DNA of 64,000 nt from Kribbella jejuensis (lineage in GTDB: Bacteria > Actinomycetota > Actinomycetes > Propionibacteriales > Kribbellaceae). Numbering within the stretch: the stretch's first letter is position 1; every line of letters starts with the position of its first letter. Position numbers and translations under genes: made by a program. Location of the stretch: NCBI RefSeq assembly GCF_006715085.1, contig NZ_VFMM01000002.1:992001-1056000 (forward strand). The letters are read 5' to 3'. Below, piece after piece: positions 1-8,325 of the stretch. The notes under the pieces are model-generated. The model worked only from the letters and a program-made list of their open reading frames with translations, ran no database searches and was not told the DNA's origin.

Positions 1-1458
1 CCCGCGCGGCTCCGGTTCCACCGTCAGCGGGACCGGAGCCACCGCGTCCGGATCGGCGACCGTGTTGTACGCCTGGGGTTTCGATGCCGTCAGCAACCGT
101 GCGGACGACTCCCAGGACGACGCGCCACGAAGATCCAGTACGACGTCCAGTCCGGACGACGGATCGAGGTTGCTCAGCGACACCAGCGCCCGGCCGTCCT
201 TCACCGACGCCGACGCCGACACGAGCTCCATCGCCGTACCGTCGAGATCGTAGGTGCGACCCTCAACCACGTGCACCGGCAGCGCGGCCGCGTCGTGGTG
301 CCCCTTGTTCATCTCGAACACGTGGTACGTCGGGGTCCGCACCAGACCGCCCTCGTCGTCGGTGAGCAGCATCGCCTGCAGCACGTTGACGGTCTGCGCG
401 ATGTTCGCCATCACCAGCCGCTCCGAGTGCCGGTGGAACACGTCGAAGTGCACGCTCGCCACCAGTGCGTCGCGCATCGCGTTCTGCTGGTACAGGAAGC
501 CTGGGTTCGTCCCCGGCTCGACGTCCCACCACGTACCCCACTCGTCCAGCACCAGACCGATCTTGCGCTCCGGGTCGTAGGCGTCCATCAGCGCCGAGTG
601 CGCGCGGATCACCCGCTCGACGTCCTGCGCCTTCGCCAGTGTCCGGTAGTAGTCGTCCAGATCGAACGACGTCGCGCTGCCCTTGTGCTCCCAGGACCCC
701 GCGATCGTGTAGTAGTGGAACGAGATCGCCTGGAAGAGATTCTTCGGGTCCCGCCCGCAGCCCAGGCAGCTGACCGCCTTCAGCAGCGCCTCGGTCCAGG
801 CCAGGTTGTCGTCCGACGCGCCGGCCGCGATCCGGTACAGCTTGTTGTCACCGTGGTCTTTCAGGTACGTCGCGTACTGCCGTGCGAGGTCGGCGTACGC
901 CTCGGCCCGCATGTTCCCGCCGCAACCCCAGGTCTCGTTGCCGATGCCCCAGAACGGCACCTTCCACGGCTCGTCCCGCCCGTTCGCCTTACGCTGCCGC
1001 ACCATCGGGCTGTCGCCGTCGCGGGTCAGGTACTCGACCCACTCGCTCATCTCCCGTACGGTCCCGCTGCCGACGTTCCCGTTCACGTACGGCGCGGCGC
1101 CGAGCAGCTCGCACAACGCCATGAACTCGTGGGTGCCGAAGTGGTTGTTCTCCTCGACGTTGCCCCAGTGCGTGTTCACCATCGCCGGCCGGTCCGCCTT
1201 CGGCCCGATGCCGTCCTTCCAGTGGTACTCGTCCGCGAAACAACCACCCGGCCAGCGCAGGTTCGGGATCTCCAGCGCCCGCAGTGCCTCGACCACATCG
1301 AGCCGGATGCCGCCTTCGTTCGGAATGGCGGAGTCCTCGCCGACGTAGAACCCGCCGTAGATACACCGCCCCAGATGCTCCGCGAAGTGCCCGTACAGAT
1401 GCTTGCTGATGGTCGGTCCGGGGACGTCGAGGTCGACGACGATCCGTGCTTCAGGCAT
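1..1458 (-). CDS. GH51 alpha-L-arabinofuranosidase (3' end cut by window edge)
   Basis: Retaining exo-arabinofuranosidase that removes L-arabinofuranosyl units from arabinan or arabinoxylan fragments. About 486 codons are present of the roughly 500 usual for the intracellular GH51 family, so only the last part of the C-terminal beta-sandwich is missing. The translation carries the family signatures: N-terminal HLYGHFAEHLGRCIYGG, the LRWPGGCFADEYHW strand, the acid/base glutamate E175 in WGIGNETWGCGG, and the nucleophile E306 in VLDEWGTWW. No signal peptide, so it should act in the cytoplasm on imported oligosaccharides. The ATG at 1458 follows a strong AGGAGG ribosome site. It is divergent from a LacI-family gene only 31 bp away, which is probably its regulator. 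Confidence 0.93.
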   Translation of the reverse strand, partial: MPEARIVVDLDVPGPTISKHLYGHFAEHLGRCIYGGFYVGEDSAIPNEGGIRLDVVEALRALEIPNLRWPGGCFADEYHWKDGIGPKADRPAMVNTHWGNVEENNHFGTHEFMALCELLGAAPYVNGNVGSGTVREMSEWVEYLTRDGDSPMVRQRKANGRDEPWKVPFWGIGNETWGCGGNMRAEAYADLARQYATYLKDHGDNKLYRIAAGASDDNLAWTEALLKAVSCLGCGRDPKNLFQAISFHYYTIAGSWEHKGSATSFDLDDYYRTLAKAQDVERVIRAHSALMDAYDPERKIGLVLDEWGTWWDVEPGTNPGFLYQQNAMRDALVASVHFDVFHRHSERLVMANIAQTVNVLQAMLLTDDEGGLVRTPTYHVFEMNKGHHDAAALPVHVVEGRTYDLDGTAMELVSASASVKDGRALVSLSNLDPSSGLDVVLDLRGASSWESSARLLTASKPQAYNTVADPDAVAPVPLTVEPEPRG

Positions 1459-1489
1459 TGAGCCCTCCTGGTTCTTTACAGTTGTCGGC

Positions 1490-2515
1490 ATGGCGAAGCC
1501 GTCCGGTGTGGTGACGATGGCGGATGTGGCGCGGTCCGCGGGAGTTTCCACGATGACCGTGTCGAACGTGATCAACGGCCGGCCGCGGGTCGGCGCGGCC
1601 ACCCGGGAACGCGTGCTCGCCGCGATCAGCGACCTGGGCTACCAGGTCAACCTGGCCGCCCGGCACCTGCGCGCCGGCCGCACCGGCGTGGTCGGCCTCG
1701 CGGTCCCCGAGCTGGAACGGCCGTACTTCGCTCAGCTCGCCGGCCGGCTCGCGGACCGGTTCGAGGCGCACGGGCTCCGGATCGTGATGGAACGCACCGG
1801 CGCCAGCCGCGAGGGCGAGCTGGACGCGGTCGCGTTCTCCCGGCTGCGGATGTACGACGGCCTGATCCTCAGCGTGGTCGACATCGACCCGGCCGAGCTG
1901 GGCCAGCTCCGCACCGACGCGCCGGTGGTGATGATCGGCGAACGGGCGCTGCCGTCCCGGTTCGACCACGTGATGATGGACAACGTCGACGGCGCCCGGC
2001 AGGCGACCGCGCACCTGCTCGCGACCGGTGCCCGGCGGATCGCGATGCTCGGCGGCGATCTCGTGGGTTCGGCGACCATGCCGGCCCTGCGCGCGCAGGG
2101 GTACGCGCTCGCGCACGCCGAGGCAGGCGTACCCGTCGACCCGGAGCTGAACGTGCGCACCAGGTTCGGTCTGCGGGACGGCTACCAGGCGATCCGATCG
2201 CTGCTGGAGCAGGGGAGCGAGTTCGACGCAGTGTTCGCGCTGACCGACGTGGTCGCGATGGGCGCGCTCCGGGCGCTCGCCGACGCCGGGCTGCGGGTGC
2301 CGGGCGACGTCCAGGTGGTCGGATTCGACGACATCGACGAGGCGGCGTACCTGGTCCCCGCGCTGTCCACGGTCAACCCCGGACACGAGGAGCTGGCCGA
2401 CCTGATCACCGCCCTGCTGACCGCGCAGATCACCGGCGGCCCGACCGGCGACCCGCAGGAAGTGGTCGTACCGGCCCGGCTGATCCAGCGCGGCACCACC
2501 ACACCGCTCGACTGA
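1490..2515 (+). CDS. LacI-family transcriptional regulator
   Basis: A 341-residue one-component regulator. The N-terminus has the LacI helix-turn-helix (TMADVARSAGVSTMTVSNVINGRP, residues about 9-32, quoted in parts) with the hinge helix region AARHLRAGRT, followed by a periplasmic-binding-protein-like sugar sensor ending in the family motif VVGFDDIDEAAYLVPALSTV. I place the start at the ATG at 1490 because the reading frame upstream overlaps the divergent arabinofuranosidase gene and the HTH begins shortly after this codon. Divergent orientation and the 31-bp gap make it the likely repressor of the GH51 gene, with an arabinose-type sugar as inducer (inference). Confidence 0.9.
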   Translation: MAKPSGVVTMADVARSAGVSTMTVSNVINGRPRVGAATRERVLAAISDLGYQVNLAARHLRAGRTGVVGLAVPELERPYFAQLAGRLADRFEAHGLRIVMERTGASREGELDAVAFSRLRMYDGLILSVVDIDPAELGQLRTDAPVVMIGERALPSRFDHVMMDNVDGARQATAHLLATGARRIAMLGGDLVGSATMPALRAQGYALAHAEAGVPVDPELNVRTRFGLRDGYQAIRSLLEQGSEFDAVFALTDVVAMGALRALADAGLRVPGDVQVVGFDDIDEAAYLVPALSTVNPGHEELADLITALLTAQITGGPTGDPQEVVVPARLIQRGTTTPLD

Positions 2516-2606
2516 CACCTCGACCTGCCTCGCACCCGGAACACGATCTCGTCGCGGATAGGTATATCGATAAACACCAGGCCGGCACAAGAGGCTAGGT
2601 GGACCG

Positions 2607-2684
2607 CCGGCACTCACCAACCTCGTCCGGGAGCGGCGGCTGAGCGCGCGGCTCGCCGCGTTCTGCCGGGTTGGTGAGTGCCGG
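2607..2684. repeat. Inverted repeat between convergent genes, possible bidirectional terminator
   Basis: A perfect 16-bp inverted repeat (CCGGCACTCACCAACC at 2607-2622 and its complement at 2669-2684) separated by 46 bp of GC-rich sequence. It fills most of the space between the convergent LacI gene and aldo-keto reductase. The position suggests transcription termination in both directions, but the loop is long and there is no T-tract, so it could also be a protein-binding site or a remnant of a repeat element. Confidence 0.45.
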
Positions 2685-2692
2685 GCGTCCGC

Positions 2693-3670
2693 TCACTCCG
2701 CCAGGAGCGAGGCGATCTCGGTCAGCTGTTCCTGCTCGAGCGGGCCGTGGGTCATCGCCGCGGCGTTCTGCTCGGCCTGTTCCACGGTGCGGAAACCGGG
2801 GATCGGCACGGTCCGCGGGCTTCGCGCCCACAGCCAGCCGAGCGCGCCCTGCGCGAGCGTCCGCCCGTCCGACTCGAGAATCTCGCGAATCGCCGCGACC
2901 TTCTCCCACCACTCCGGCGCCGGGACGCCGCCGTCGCTGAAGTACCGCAGCCACGCGGGCGGCAGCGTGCGGATGTCCGCGCCGGTCGCGGGCTTGCTCG
3001 CATCGCGGCGGCCGAGGATGCCCATCCCGAGCGGTGTCCGGTTGATGCTGGCCAGATCCTCGCGCTCGCACAGCGCGAAGAACTCCGGCGCGTCGTGCAG
3101 CACGCTCGCCTCGTGCTGCACCGCTGCGCAGTGCTTGCCCTGTGCGAACAGTTCGGCGCTGTGCACGGTGTCGGTGCTCCACGCATACGCGCGGATGAGC
3201 CCCTCGCGGACCAGTTCCTCGCAGGCTTCGCGCAACGGCAGCGCGATCTCGTCGGTGGTGTCGAAGTGCAGCTGATAGAGGTCGATGTAGTCAGTGCCGA
3301 GGCGGTCGAGCGACGCCCGGACGGCCTTGTGGACGTACTCCGGGGTGGTGTCCTGGTGGTACATGACCCGGGTCGACTCGTCGAACGTGTTGCCCCACTT
3401 GGTCGCGATCACGACCTGGTCGCGGATGCCCTCGAGCGCCTGGCCGAGGACGCGTTCGCTGTGGCCGGCACCGTACACGTCCGCGGTGTCGAAGAACGTG
3501 ACACCGAGCTCGACCGCCCGGCGGATCGCCCGGACCGACTCCTGGTCGTCGACCTCACCCCAGCCCAACGGTTCACCGGCCGGATTGCTGAACGGTCCTC
3601 CGATCGCCCAGCACCCGAACCCGACCGGACTGACCTCGATTCCTGAACGTCCCAACGTGCGCATCTCCAT
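2693..3670 (-). CDS. Aldo-keto reductase
   Basis: NADPH-dependent carbonyl reductase of the AKR superfamily, 325 residues, the expected size of a single TIM barrel. Visible catalytic features are the Asp/Tyr pair in FFDTADVYGAGHSE, the lysine in VIATKWGN and the histidine in YQLHFDTTD; the cofactor-binding end is VPIPGFRTVEQAEQN. The substrate cannot be told from sequence. I chose the ATG at 3670 (MEMRTLGRSG); the ATG two codons later is an alternative. The long upstream extension of the frame is non-coding and contains two palindromes that probably serve as operators. Divergent from an MFS exporter. Confidence 0.9.
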   Translation of the reverse strand: MEMRTLGRSGIEVSPVGFGCWAIGGPFSNPAGEPLGWGEVDDQESVRAIRRAVELGVTFFDTADVYGAGHSERVLGQALEGIRDQVVIATKWGNTFDESTRVMYHQDTTPEYVHKAVRASLDRLGTDYIDLYQLHFDTTDEIALPLREACEELVREGLIRAYAWSTDTVHSAELFAQGKHCAAVQHEASVLHDAPEFFALCEREDLASINRTPLGMGILGRRDASKPATGADIRTLPPAWLRYFSDGGVPAPEWWEKVAAIREILESDGRTLAQGALGWLWARSPRTVPIPGFRTVEQAEQNAAAMTHGPLEQEQLTEIASLLAE

Positions 3671-3714
3671 GCCCACGAGCCAACCAGCCCGGCGATCATC
3701 CGTCCAATGAATCT

Positions 3715-3743
3715 TGTGCGCACAGTTGATGCACTCAGTGCAT
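3715..3743. promoter_or_regulatory. Two adjacent palindromes, putative operator
   Basis: TGTGCGCACA (3715-3724) and ATGCACTCAGTGCAT (3729-3743, 7-bp arms around a central C) sit 45-73 bp upstream of the aldo-keto reductase start and upstream of the divergent MFS gene at 3840. The second resembles the operators of TetR-type efflux regulators in form. No TetR gene is adjacent, so the binding protein is unknown. Confidence 0.5.
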
Positions 3744-3839
3744 AAGACGGAACCTTCCTGGCTCACCCCGCAGGAAACCTCCCCATCCTTCAGCTGATCA
3801 CTGCCACGAACTGTCAGGTTTCGCTGTGAGGCTTGTCGG

Positions 3840-5024
3840 GTGACTTCACGGACCCGGTTGCTGCTGCCCGCAGCCTTCATCACGTCCCTCGGCAACAACA
3901 TCCAGCTGCTCGGCGCGGCCCTGCTGCTGGTCCGCGCGCACGGGTCGATGCTCGACGTCGGGTGGCTGTTCATCGCGGTCGCAGTCCCACAGGCGGCGCT
4001 CTCGCCGTACTTCGGTCGCCTCGCCGACCGCTTCGACCGCCGCCGCCTCTGGGTCGGGTGCGACGCTGTGAGCGCGGTCGCCGCCCTCGCCCTACCGATC
4101 GGCCTCGCGCTAGGTGGACCCCAGCAACCGCTCGTCTACCTCACCAACTTCGTCCTGGCCGTCATCGCCGCCCTGTTCACCCCCGCCAGCGCGGCCCTCA
4201 TCCGCGAACGCGTCCCCACGGACCAGCTCCGTCCTTTCAACGCTCACTACGAAATAGCCCTCCAATCCGGCATGCTCCTGTCCGCCGCAGCCGGCGGCCT
4301 GGCCCTCCAACACTTCGGCCCCCAACCCCTCTTCACCTTCAACGCCTGCACCTTCGCCCTTTCCGCTGTCTTCGTCGCCGCAGTAGGCAAGACAGGTACC
4401 AAGAAGTTGCCGGAAGCAAGTACGCCGGAGCGCCGGCTGGTGAGCGGCCTGCCGTTGGTGCCGCTCGCCGTACTGTTCGGCCAGGGGCTTGTGGTGGTTA
4501 CTGTGTTCAACGCGTTGATGCCTGTGCTGGTGGTGGGGGAATGGGGTCGGTCGGCTGGGGTCCTTGGCGTGACCGACGCCCTGGGCGGGGTCGGGTTCCT
4601 GCTGGCGGCTGCGGTTTACCGGCGGTCGGCGCAGTGGTTCGGTGATCTGCGGCTGGCGGTAGGTGGGTTCATGATCTGCAGCGCGCTCCTGGCCCTCCAG
4701 CCGCTCTTCGGCGTACCAGTGCTGATGGGTCTCGTACTCCTCGGCGCCTTCCTCTTCGGCCAGTCCCGGATCGCCACCCGCTCCCTGTTGATGACGTCGG
4801 TGGACGAGTCCCGAGTCGGCCACGCCTTCGGGATCGCGAACGGCTACGGCCTCGCCGCCACCGTCGTCGTGATGCTGATCGCGTCGATCGTCACCGGCCA
4901 CACCGACACCCGCTTCGGCTTCGCCACCCTTGCCGTCATCAGCCTGCTCTCCGCTGTCGCGGCCGCCACCGCGATCGTCCACCGGAACCGAGCTCGGGAG
5001 CCAAAAATAACAGCACTTATATAA
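3840..5024 (+). CDS. MFS transporter (exporter type)
   Basis: A 394-residue integral membrane protein with about 12 hydrophobic segments, the size of a DHA-type major facilitator antiporter. The loop between segments 2 and 3 has the MFS signature GRLADRFDRRRLW. Probable role is proton-driven export of a drug or metabolite; the substrate is not predictable. It starts at a GTG at 3840. Its stop codon lies inside a 28-bp palindrome in front of the next gene, a MarR regulator, so this gene and the following pair are co-directional but the MarR gene probably has its own controlled promoter. Confidence 0.87.
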   Translation: MTSRTRLLLPAAFITSLGNNIQLLGAALLLVRAHGSMLDVGWLFIAVAVPQAALSPYFGRLADRFDRRRLWVGCDAVSAVAALALPIGLALGGPQQPLVYLTNFVLAVIAALFTPASAALIRERVPTDQLRPFNAHYEIALQSGMLLSAAAGGLALQHFGPQPLFTFNACTFALSAVFVAAVGKTGTKKLPEASTPERRLVSGLPLVPLAVLFGQGLVVVTVFNALMPVLVVGEWGRSAGVLGVTDALGGVGFLLAAAVYRRSAQWFGDLRLAVGGFMICSALLALQPLFGVPVLMGLVLLGAFLFGQSRIATRSLLMTSVDESRVGHAFGIANGYGLAATVVVMLIASIVTGHTDTRFGFATLAVISLLSAVAAATAIVHRNRAREPKITALI

Positions 5025-5034
5025 GTGCTGTTAT
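5007..5034. promoter_or_regulatory. Perfect 28-bp palindrome, likely MarR operator
   Basis: Two 14-bp arms with no spacer; the half-site is ATAACAGCACTTAT. The palindrome begins inside the last codons of the MFS gene and ends 9 bp before the MarR start codon at 5044. A site of this symmetry and position is characteristic of MarR autoregulation, and would also control the coupled second MFS gene. Confidence 0.8.
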
Positions 5035-5043
5035 GATCGGCGG

Positions 5044-5520
5044 ATGGAAGATCCCACCGAGCAGAGTTTGTGGGGGCCGGTGCACGAGTTGCTGGCCCGG
5101 ATGGATGGCGAGATCGGGCGGATCTACACCGACCGGGAGATCAAGGGCCTGAAGCCGACGTACGTACGTGAGCTGCTCCAACTGCACCTCAAGGGCCCGA
5201 TGACGATCACCGAGCTGGCCGAGGCGACCGGGCGCACGCATTCGGCGCTGAGCCAGAAGGTGTCCGCGATGCGCACAGCCGGCCTGGTCCGGACCGTCCC
5301 GGGTGCGGACGCGCGCAGCAAGCACGTCACGCTCACCGCGAAGTCGAAGAAGCTCGTCGAGCTGCTGGCCGCCGAGTGGCGCGCGACCGAGGCGGCGCTC
5401 GCGGAGCTCGAGGCCGAGCTGCCGTACCCGATGACCCAGGTGGTCCGCGACGTCGAGAAAGCCCTTGCGAAGAAGAGCTTCCACGACCGGATCGTGGAGA
5501 AGTTGGGGAAGCAGCAGTGA
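5044..5520 (+). CDS. MarR-family transcriptional regulator
   Basis: A 158-residue winged-helix regulator. The recognition region is MTITELAEATGRTHSALSQK (about residues 58-77), followed by the wing VPGADARSKHVTLT typical of MarR proteins. Dimerisation helices lie at both ends. The stop codon overlaps the GTG start of a second MFS exporter (GTGA), so the two are translationally coupled. The 28-bp palindrome just upstream is its probable operator. In this family a small aromatic or drug ligand usually relieves repression of a neighbouring efflux pump; that is the expected job here. Confidence 0.9.
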   Translation: MEDPTEQSLWGPVHELLARMDGEIGRIYTDREIKGLKPTYVRELLQLHLKGPMTITELAEATGRTHSALSQKVSAMRTAGLVRTVPGADARSKHVTLTAKSKKLVELLAAEWRATEAALAELEAELPYPMTQVVRDVEKALAKKSFHDRIVEKLGKQQ

Positions 5521-6749
5521 AGAAGGCGCTCATCGACCTCGGCCCGCTCCGGGTCCGGACGTACCGGCGGTTGTGGATCGGCCAGGTGCTGTCCGGGTTC
5601 GGCGGCCAGCTGACCTTCGTCGCGGTGATGTTCCAGGTCTGGGACCAGACCTCGAGCCCGGCATGGACCGGTGCGGTGGGGCTCGCGCAGGCGTTGCCGC
5701 TGATCGCGCTCGGCCTGTTCGCGGGTACTCTCGTCGACCGGCTGGAGCGCCGCCGGATCTACCTGGTCACGACGATCGGGCAGTGGCTGGTCGCGACCGT
5801 GATGGCGAGCCAGTTGCTCTTCGGCCGGGTTCCGGTCGGCGTGCTGCTCGCATTGATCGCCGTACAGGCATCGTTCGGGGCCACCGCCGGACCGGTCGCC
5901 CGGACCGTACTCCCCAAGCTGCTCTCGCGGGATCAATTGGCCGCCGGGATCGCGCTCAACCGGATCGGGTTCCAGGGCGCGATGCTGCTCGGCCCCGCGC
6001 TCGGCGGCGTGATCATCGGTGCGTGGGGTGTCGGTGTCTGCTACCTCGTCGACGCCGTCAGTTTCCTGGCAGCGCTGTACGGCGTACTCGGCCTGCCGCG
6101 GATGCAGATCGAAACCACCGCGAAGCCGGGGTTGCGCGGCGTCTGGGACGGGCTGCAGTTCATCGCCGTGACCCCGGTGATCCGCGGCGCACTGATCACC
6201 GACCTCGCGGCGACCGTGTTGTCGATGCCGATCAGCCTCTTCCCGGTGATCAACGCGGAGCGGTTCGGCAACAACCCGCGGACGCTGGGATTGTTCCTGA
6301 CCGCGATCGCCGTCGGCGGGGTCGTCGCGTCACTGTTCTCCGGGTCGTTCACACGGCTGCCGCGCCACGGGCTGGTGATGTTGTGCGGGTCGGCCGGTTG
6401 GGGGATCGCCCTGCTGTTGTTCGCGTTCTCGCCGGCGCCGTGGCTGGCGTTGGCGTGTCTCGCGGTCGCCGGTGCAGCGGACACGGTCGCTGTCGTGTCC
6501 CGCAGTACGATCGTCCAGCTGCACACGCCGTCGGAGTTGCTCGGCCGGGTCAGTGCGGCCGAGCAGATCGTCGGCCAGGCGGGACCGGACCTCGGCAACC
6601 TCCGGGGCGGCGTCGTCGCCCAGCTGACGTCACCGGTCGCCTCGCTGGCGTCGGGCGCGTTGTTGTGTGTGGCGGCCGTTGCGGCGGTGGCTGCGACTAC
6701 GCCGGGCTTGTCACAGCGCGACGGTGCGGAAGCCGGCGTTGCCCATTGA
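5517..6749 (+). CDS. MFS transporter, MarR-linked
   Basis: A 410-residue major facilitator protein with about 12 membrane segments, resembling the DHA3 group of exporters. It begins at the GTG at 5517, which shares four bases with the MarR stop. The segment 2-3 loop reads LVDRLERRRIYL, the MFS pattern. Likely an efflux pump induced with the MarR gene. The 3' end overlaps the convergent formylglycine-generating enzyme gene by 39 bp. Confidence 0.88.
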   Translation: MKKALIDLGPLRVRTYRRLWIGQVLSGFGGQLTFVAVMFQVWDQTSSPAWTGAVGLAQALPLIALGLFAGTLVDRLERRRIYLVTTIGQWLVATVMASQLLFGRVPVGVLLALIAVQASFGATAGPVARTVLPKLLSRDQLAAGIALNRIGFQGAMLLGPALGGVIIGAWGVGVCYLVDAVSFLAALYGVLGLPRMQIETTAKPGLRGVWDGLQFIAVTPVIRGALITDLAATVLSMPISLFPVINAERFGNNPRTLGLFLTAIAVGGVVASLFSGSFTRLPRHGLVMLCGSAGWGIALLLFAFSPAPWLALACLAVAGAADTVAVVSRSTIVQLHTPSELLGRVSAAEQIVGQAGPDLGNLRGGVVAQLTSPVASLASGALLCVAAVAAVAATTPGLSQRDGAEAGVAH

Positions 6750-7649
6750 CGACTCCGGCGTGTTCGACGAGCGCGCGGCGTTGCGGTAGCGGTTGCAGTA
6801 GGAGTCGTGGCAGAGGTACGAACCGCCGCGCATCACCCGCGCCGCACCGAGCGACGGTCCCGTCGGGTTCGCGGCGGGGGAGAACTTGTAGTACCGCGGG
6901 CCGAACCAGTCGCCGCACCACTCCCAGATGTTCCCGACCATCTGCCACAGACCGTATCCGTTGGGTTCGAACGTCCGCACCGGCGCGGTGGTGAGGTACC
7001 CGTCCTCCTCGGTGTTCGTCCTCGGGAACTCGCCCTGCCAGATGTTGCACCGCCATTGCCCGTCCGGACCGATCAGCTCGTCACCCCACGGGTACCGCTT
7101 GCCGTCCAGCCCGCCGCGCGCGGCGTACTCCCACTCGGCCTCGGTCGGCAGCCGCCGCCCGGCCCACTTGCAGTACGCCGTCGCGTCGTTCCAGCTGACG
7201 TGGACGACCGGATGGTCGTCGAGCCCGTCGAGGTCGGACCGCGAGCCGCCCGGATGCCGCCAGTCCGCACCGCGCACCCCGGCCCACCACGGCGTACCGG
7301 AGGCCGGCCCCATCACCTCGTCCGACTCAGCCGCCAGCGCAAGATGAAACACCGCCGAGTACCCGAACGTCTCGGCCTCGGTCCGATACCCGGTCGACTC
7401 CACAAATCGCGCAAAGTCCGCATTGGTCACGCTGGTCGCATCAATCCTGAACCCCGCCACCTCGACCTCATGCACCGGCGTCTCACCATCACCAACGTTC
7501 CCGTCCCCAAGCCCATTACCCATAGCAAACCGCCCACCCCCCAACACGACCTGCTCGACCCGATGCTCCCCCCGCCCGGCAGGCACGACTGGAGGCGCCG
7601 CATCCCCATCTCGAGAAGGCGCACAACACGACAGCTGCTCGTCGGCCAT
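6711..7649 (-). CDS. Formylglycine-generating enzyme (sulfatase-modifying factor family)
   Basis: A 312-residue FGE-sulfatase-domain protein very like characterised actinobacterial FGEs: NHPVVHVSWNDA-type motif, WAGRRLPTEAEWEYAARGG and the CNIWQG strand. The two copper-binding active-site cysteines are C280 and C285 in SYLCHDSYCNRYR, and the substrate-binding serine cluster AARSSNTPESS follows. These enzymes oxidise a cysteine of a C-X-P-X-R motif in sulfatases to formylglycine. No sulfatase gene is in this window. Unusually, the N-terminus itself contains CAPSR (residues 9-13), which matches that substrate motif. Confidence 0.93.
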   Translation of the reverse strand: MADEQLSCCAPSRDGDAAPPVVPAGRGEHRVEQVVLGGGRFAMGNGLGDGNVGDGETPVHEVEVAGFRIDATSVTNADFARFVESTGYRTEAETFGYSAVFHLALAAESDEVMGPASGTPWWAGVRGADWRHPGGSRSDLDGLDDHPVVHVSWNDATAYCKWAGRRLPTEAEWEYAARGGLDGKRYPWGDELIGPDGQWRCNIWQGEFPRTNTEEDGYLTTAPVRTFEPNGYGLWQMVGNIWEWCGDWFGPRYYKFSPAANPTGPSLGAARVMRGGSYLCHDSYCNRYRNAARSSNTPESSMGNAGFRTVAL

Positions 7650-7714
7650 AACCGCAGCCTAGGTTCAGTGCCGGAACACCTCGACAGGCAGCTCACCTGA
7701 CTGAGATCCATGCT

Positions 7715-8059
7715 TCAGTGGAGATCCAGGAAGTCCCGCAGCCACTGGTCGATTTCGTCGAGGCAGCCCGTATCGATCTGACCTGCCGACCGGCTGACTC
7801 GTTCACGGCTGATGGTGCGGGGTTGCTCGGTGAGAGCCCAGCTGGGCTTGCGCAGCTTGAGGCCGGCGCCGCTGAGCCGGACGTGATGGGGCCAGCCACG
7901 GTCCTTCGTCGTCACCGGGAGGACGATCGCCAGGTCCGGGACAGCGTCCAGGTAGTCGTTCGCGGCGAGGATGACGGCCGGCCGTTCGCCGAACTGCTCA
8001 CGCCCACGAGTCGGGTTGAAGTCGACCCACACCACGGCGCCGCGGCGCAGTTCACGCAT
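7715..8059 (-). CDS. PemK/MazF-family mRNA interferase toxin
   Basis: A 114-residue SH3-like-barrel toxin. The N-terminal RRGAVVWVDFNPTRGREQFG and RPAVILAANDYLD segments and the central VLPVTTKDRGWPHHV are typical of PemK/MazF ribonucleases, which cleave mRNA at short sequences. The start at 8059 overlaps the end of the upstream antitoxin gene by 8 bp, the usual toxin-antitoxin arrangement. The cleavage specificity cannot be predicted. Confidence 0.88.
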   Translation of the reverse strand: MRELRRGAVVWVDFNPTRGREQFGERPAVILAANDYLDAVPDLAIVLPVTTKDRGWPHHVRLSGAGLKLRKPSWALTEQPRTISRERVSRSAGQIDTGCLDEIDQWLRDFLDLH

Positions 8060-8291
8060 CAGCCAGACCGTCCTCGCTCGCCTCGTCCCATGCCGCGGTC
8101 AGCTCGTCGTAGTCGCTGTCGCGGCCGCTGTCCGCATAGGCCCGGCGCACGGCGGCGAACCGCTGGTGCCGGGCATGCTCCTCCGTCACCCGCTGCAGAA
8201 ACTCCGCAGCAGTCAGCCCTTCGGCGCGTGCGGACCGCATGATCGTGTCGCGCACATGCTTCGGCACCTTGAGGGAGGTCATCTCGGACAT
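8052..8291 (-). CDS. Antitoxin of the MazF-like toxin (ribbon-helix-helix type)
   Basis: A 79-residue protein. The N-terminal MTSLKVPKHVRDTIMRSARA has the short strand plus helix of ribbon-helix-helix DNA-binding antitoxins, and the acidic C-terminus (DYDELTAAWDEASEDG) is suited to wrapping a basic toxin. It precedes and overlaps the toxin gene, so the pair is co-translated and probably autorepressed through the repeats just upstream at 8326-8347. The start may be the ATG at 8291 or the one three codons later. Confidence 0.82.
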   Translation of the reverse strand: MSEMTSLKVPKHVRDTIMRSARAEGLTAAEFLQRVTEEHARHQRFAAVRRAYADSGRDSDYDELTAAWDEASEDGLADA

Positions 8292-8325
8292 ACCGACGAG
8301 AGTACCAACCTACTACCAGACAGGG

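Noticed and set aside
271..1461. A 396-codon plus-strand frame at the left edge.
   Set aside because: It is the antisense of the GH51 arabinofuranosidase, whose catalytic motifs are intact on the minus strand.
5465..6994. A 509-codon plus-strand frame overlapping the second MFS gene.
   Set aside because: Arg/Pro-rich composition with no hydrophobic segments or motifs; the overlapping frame encodes a clear MFS protein coupled to marR.
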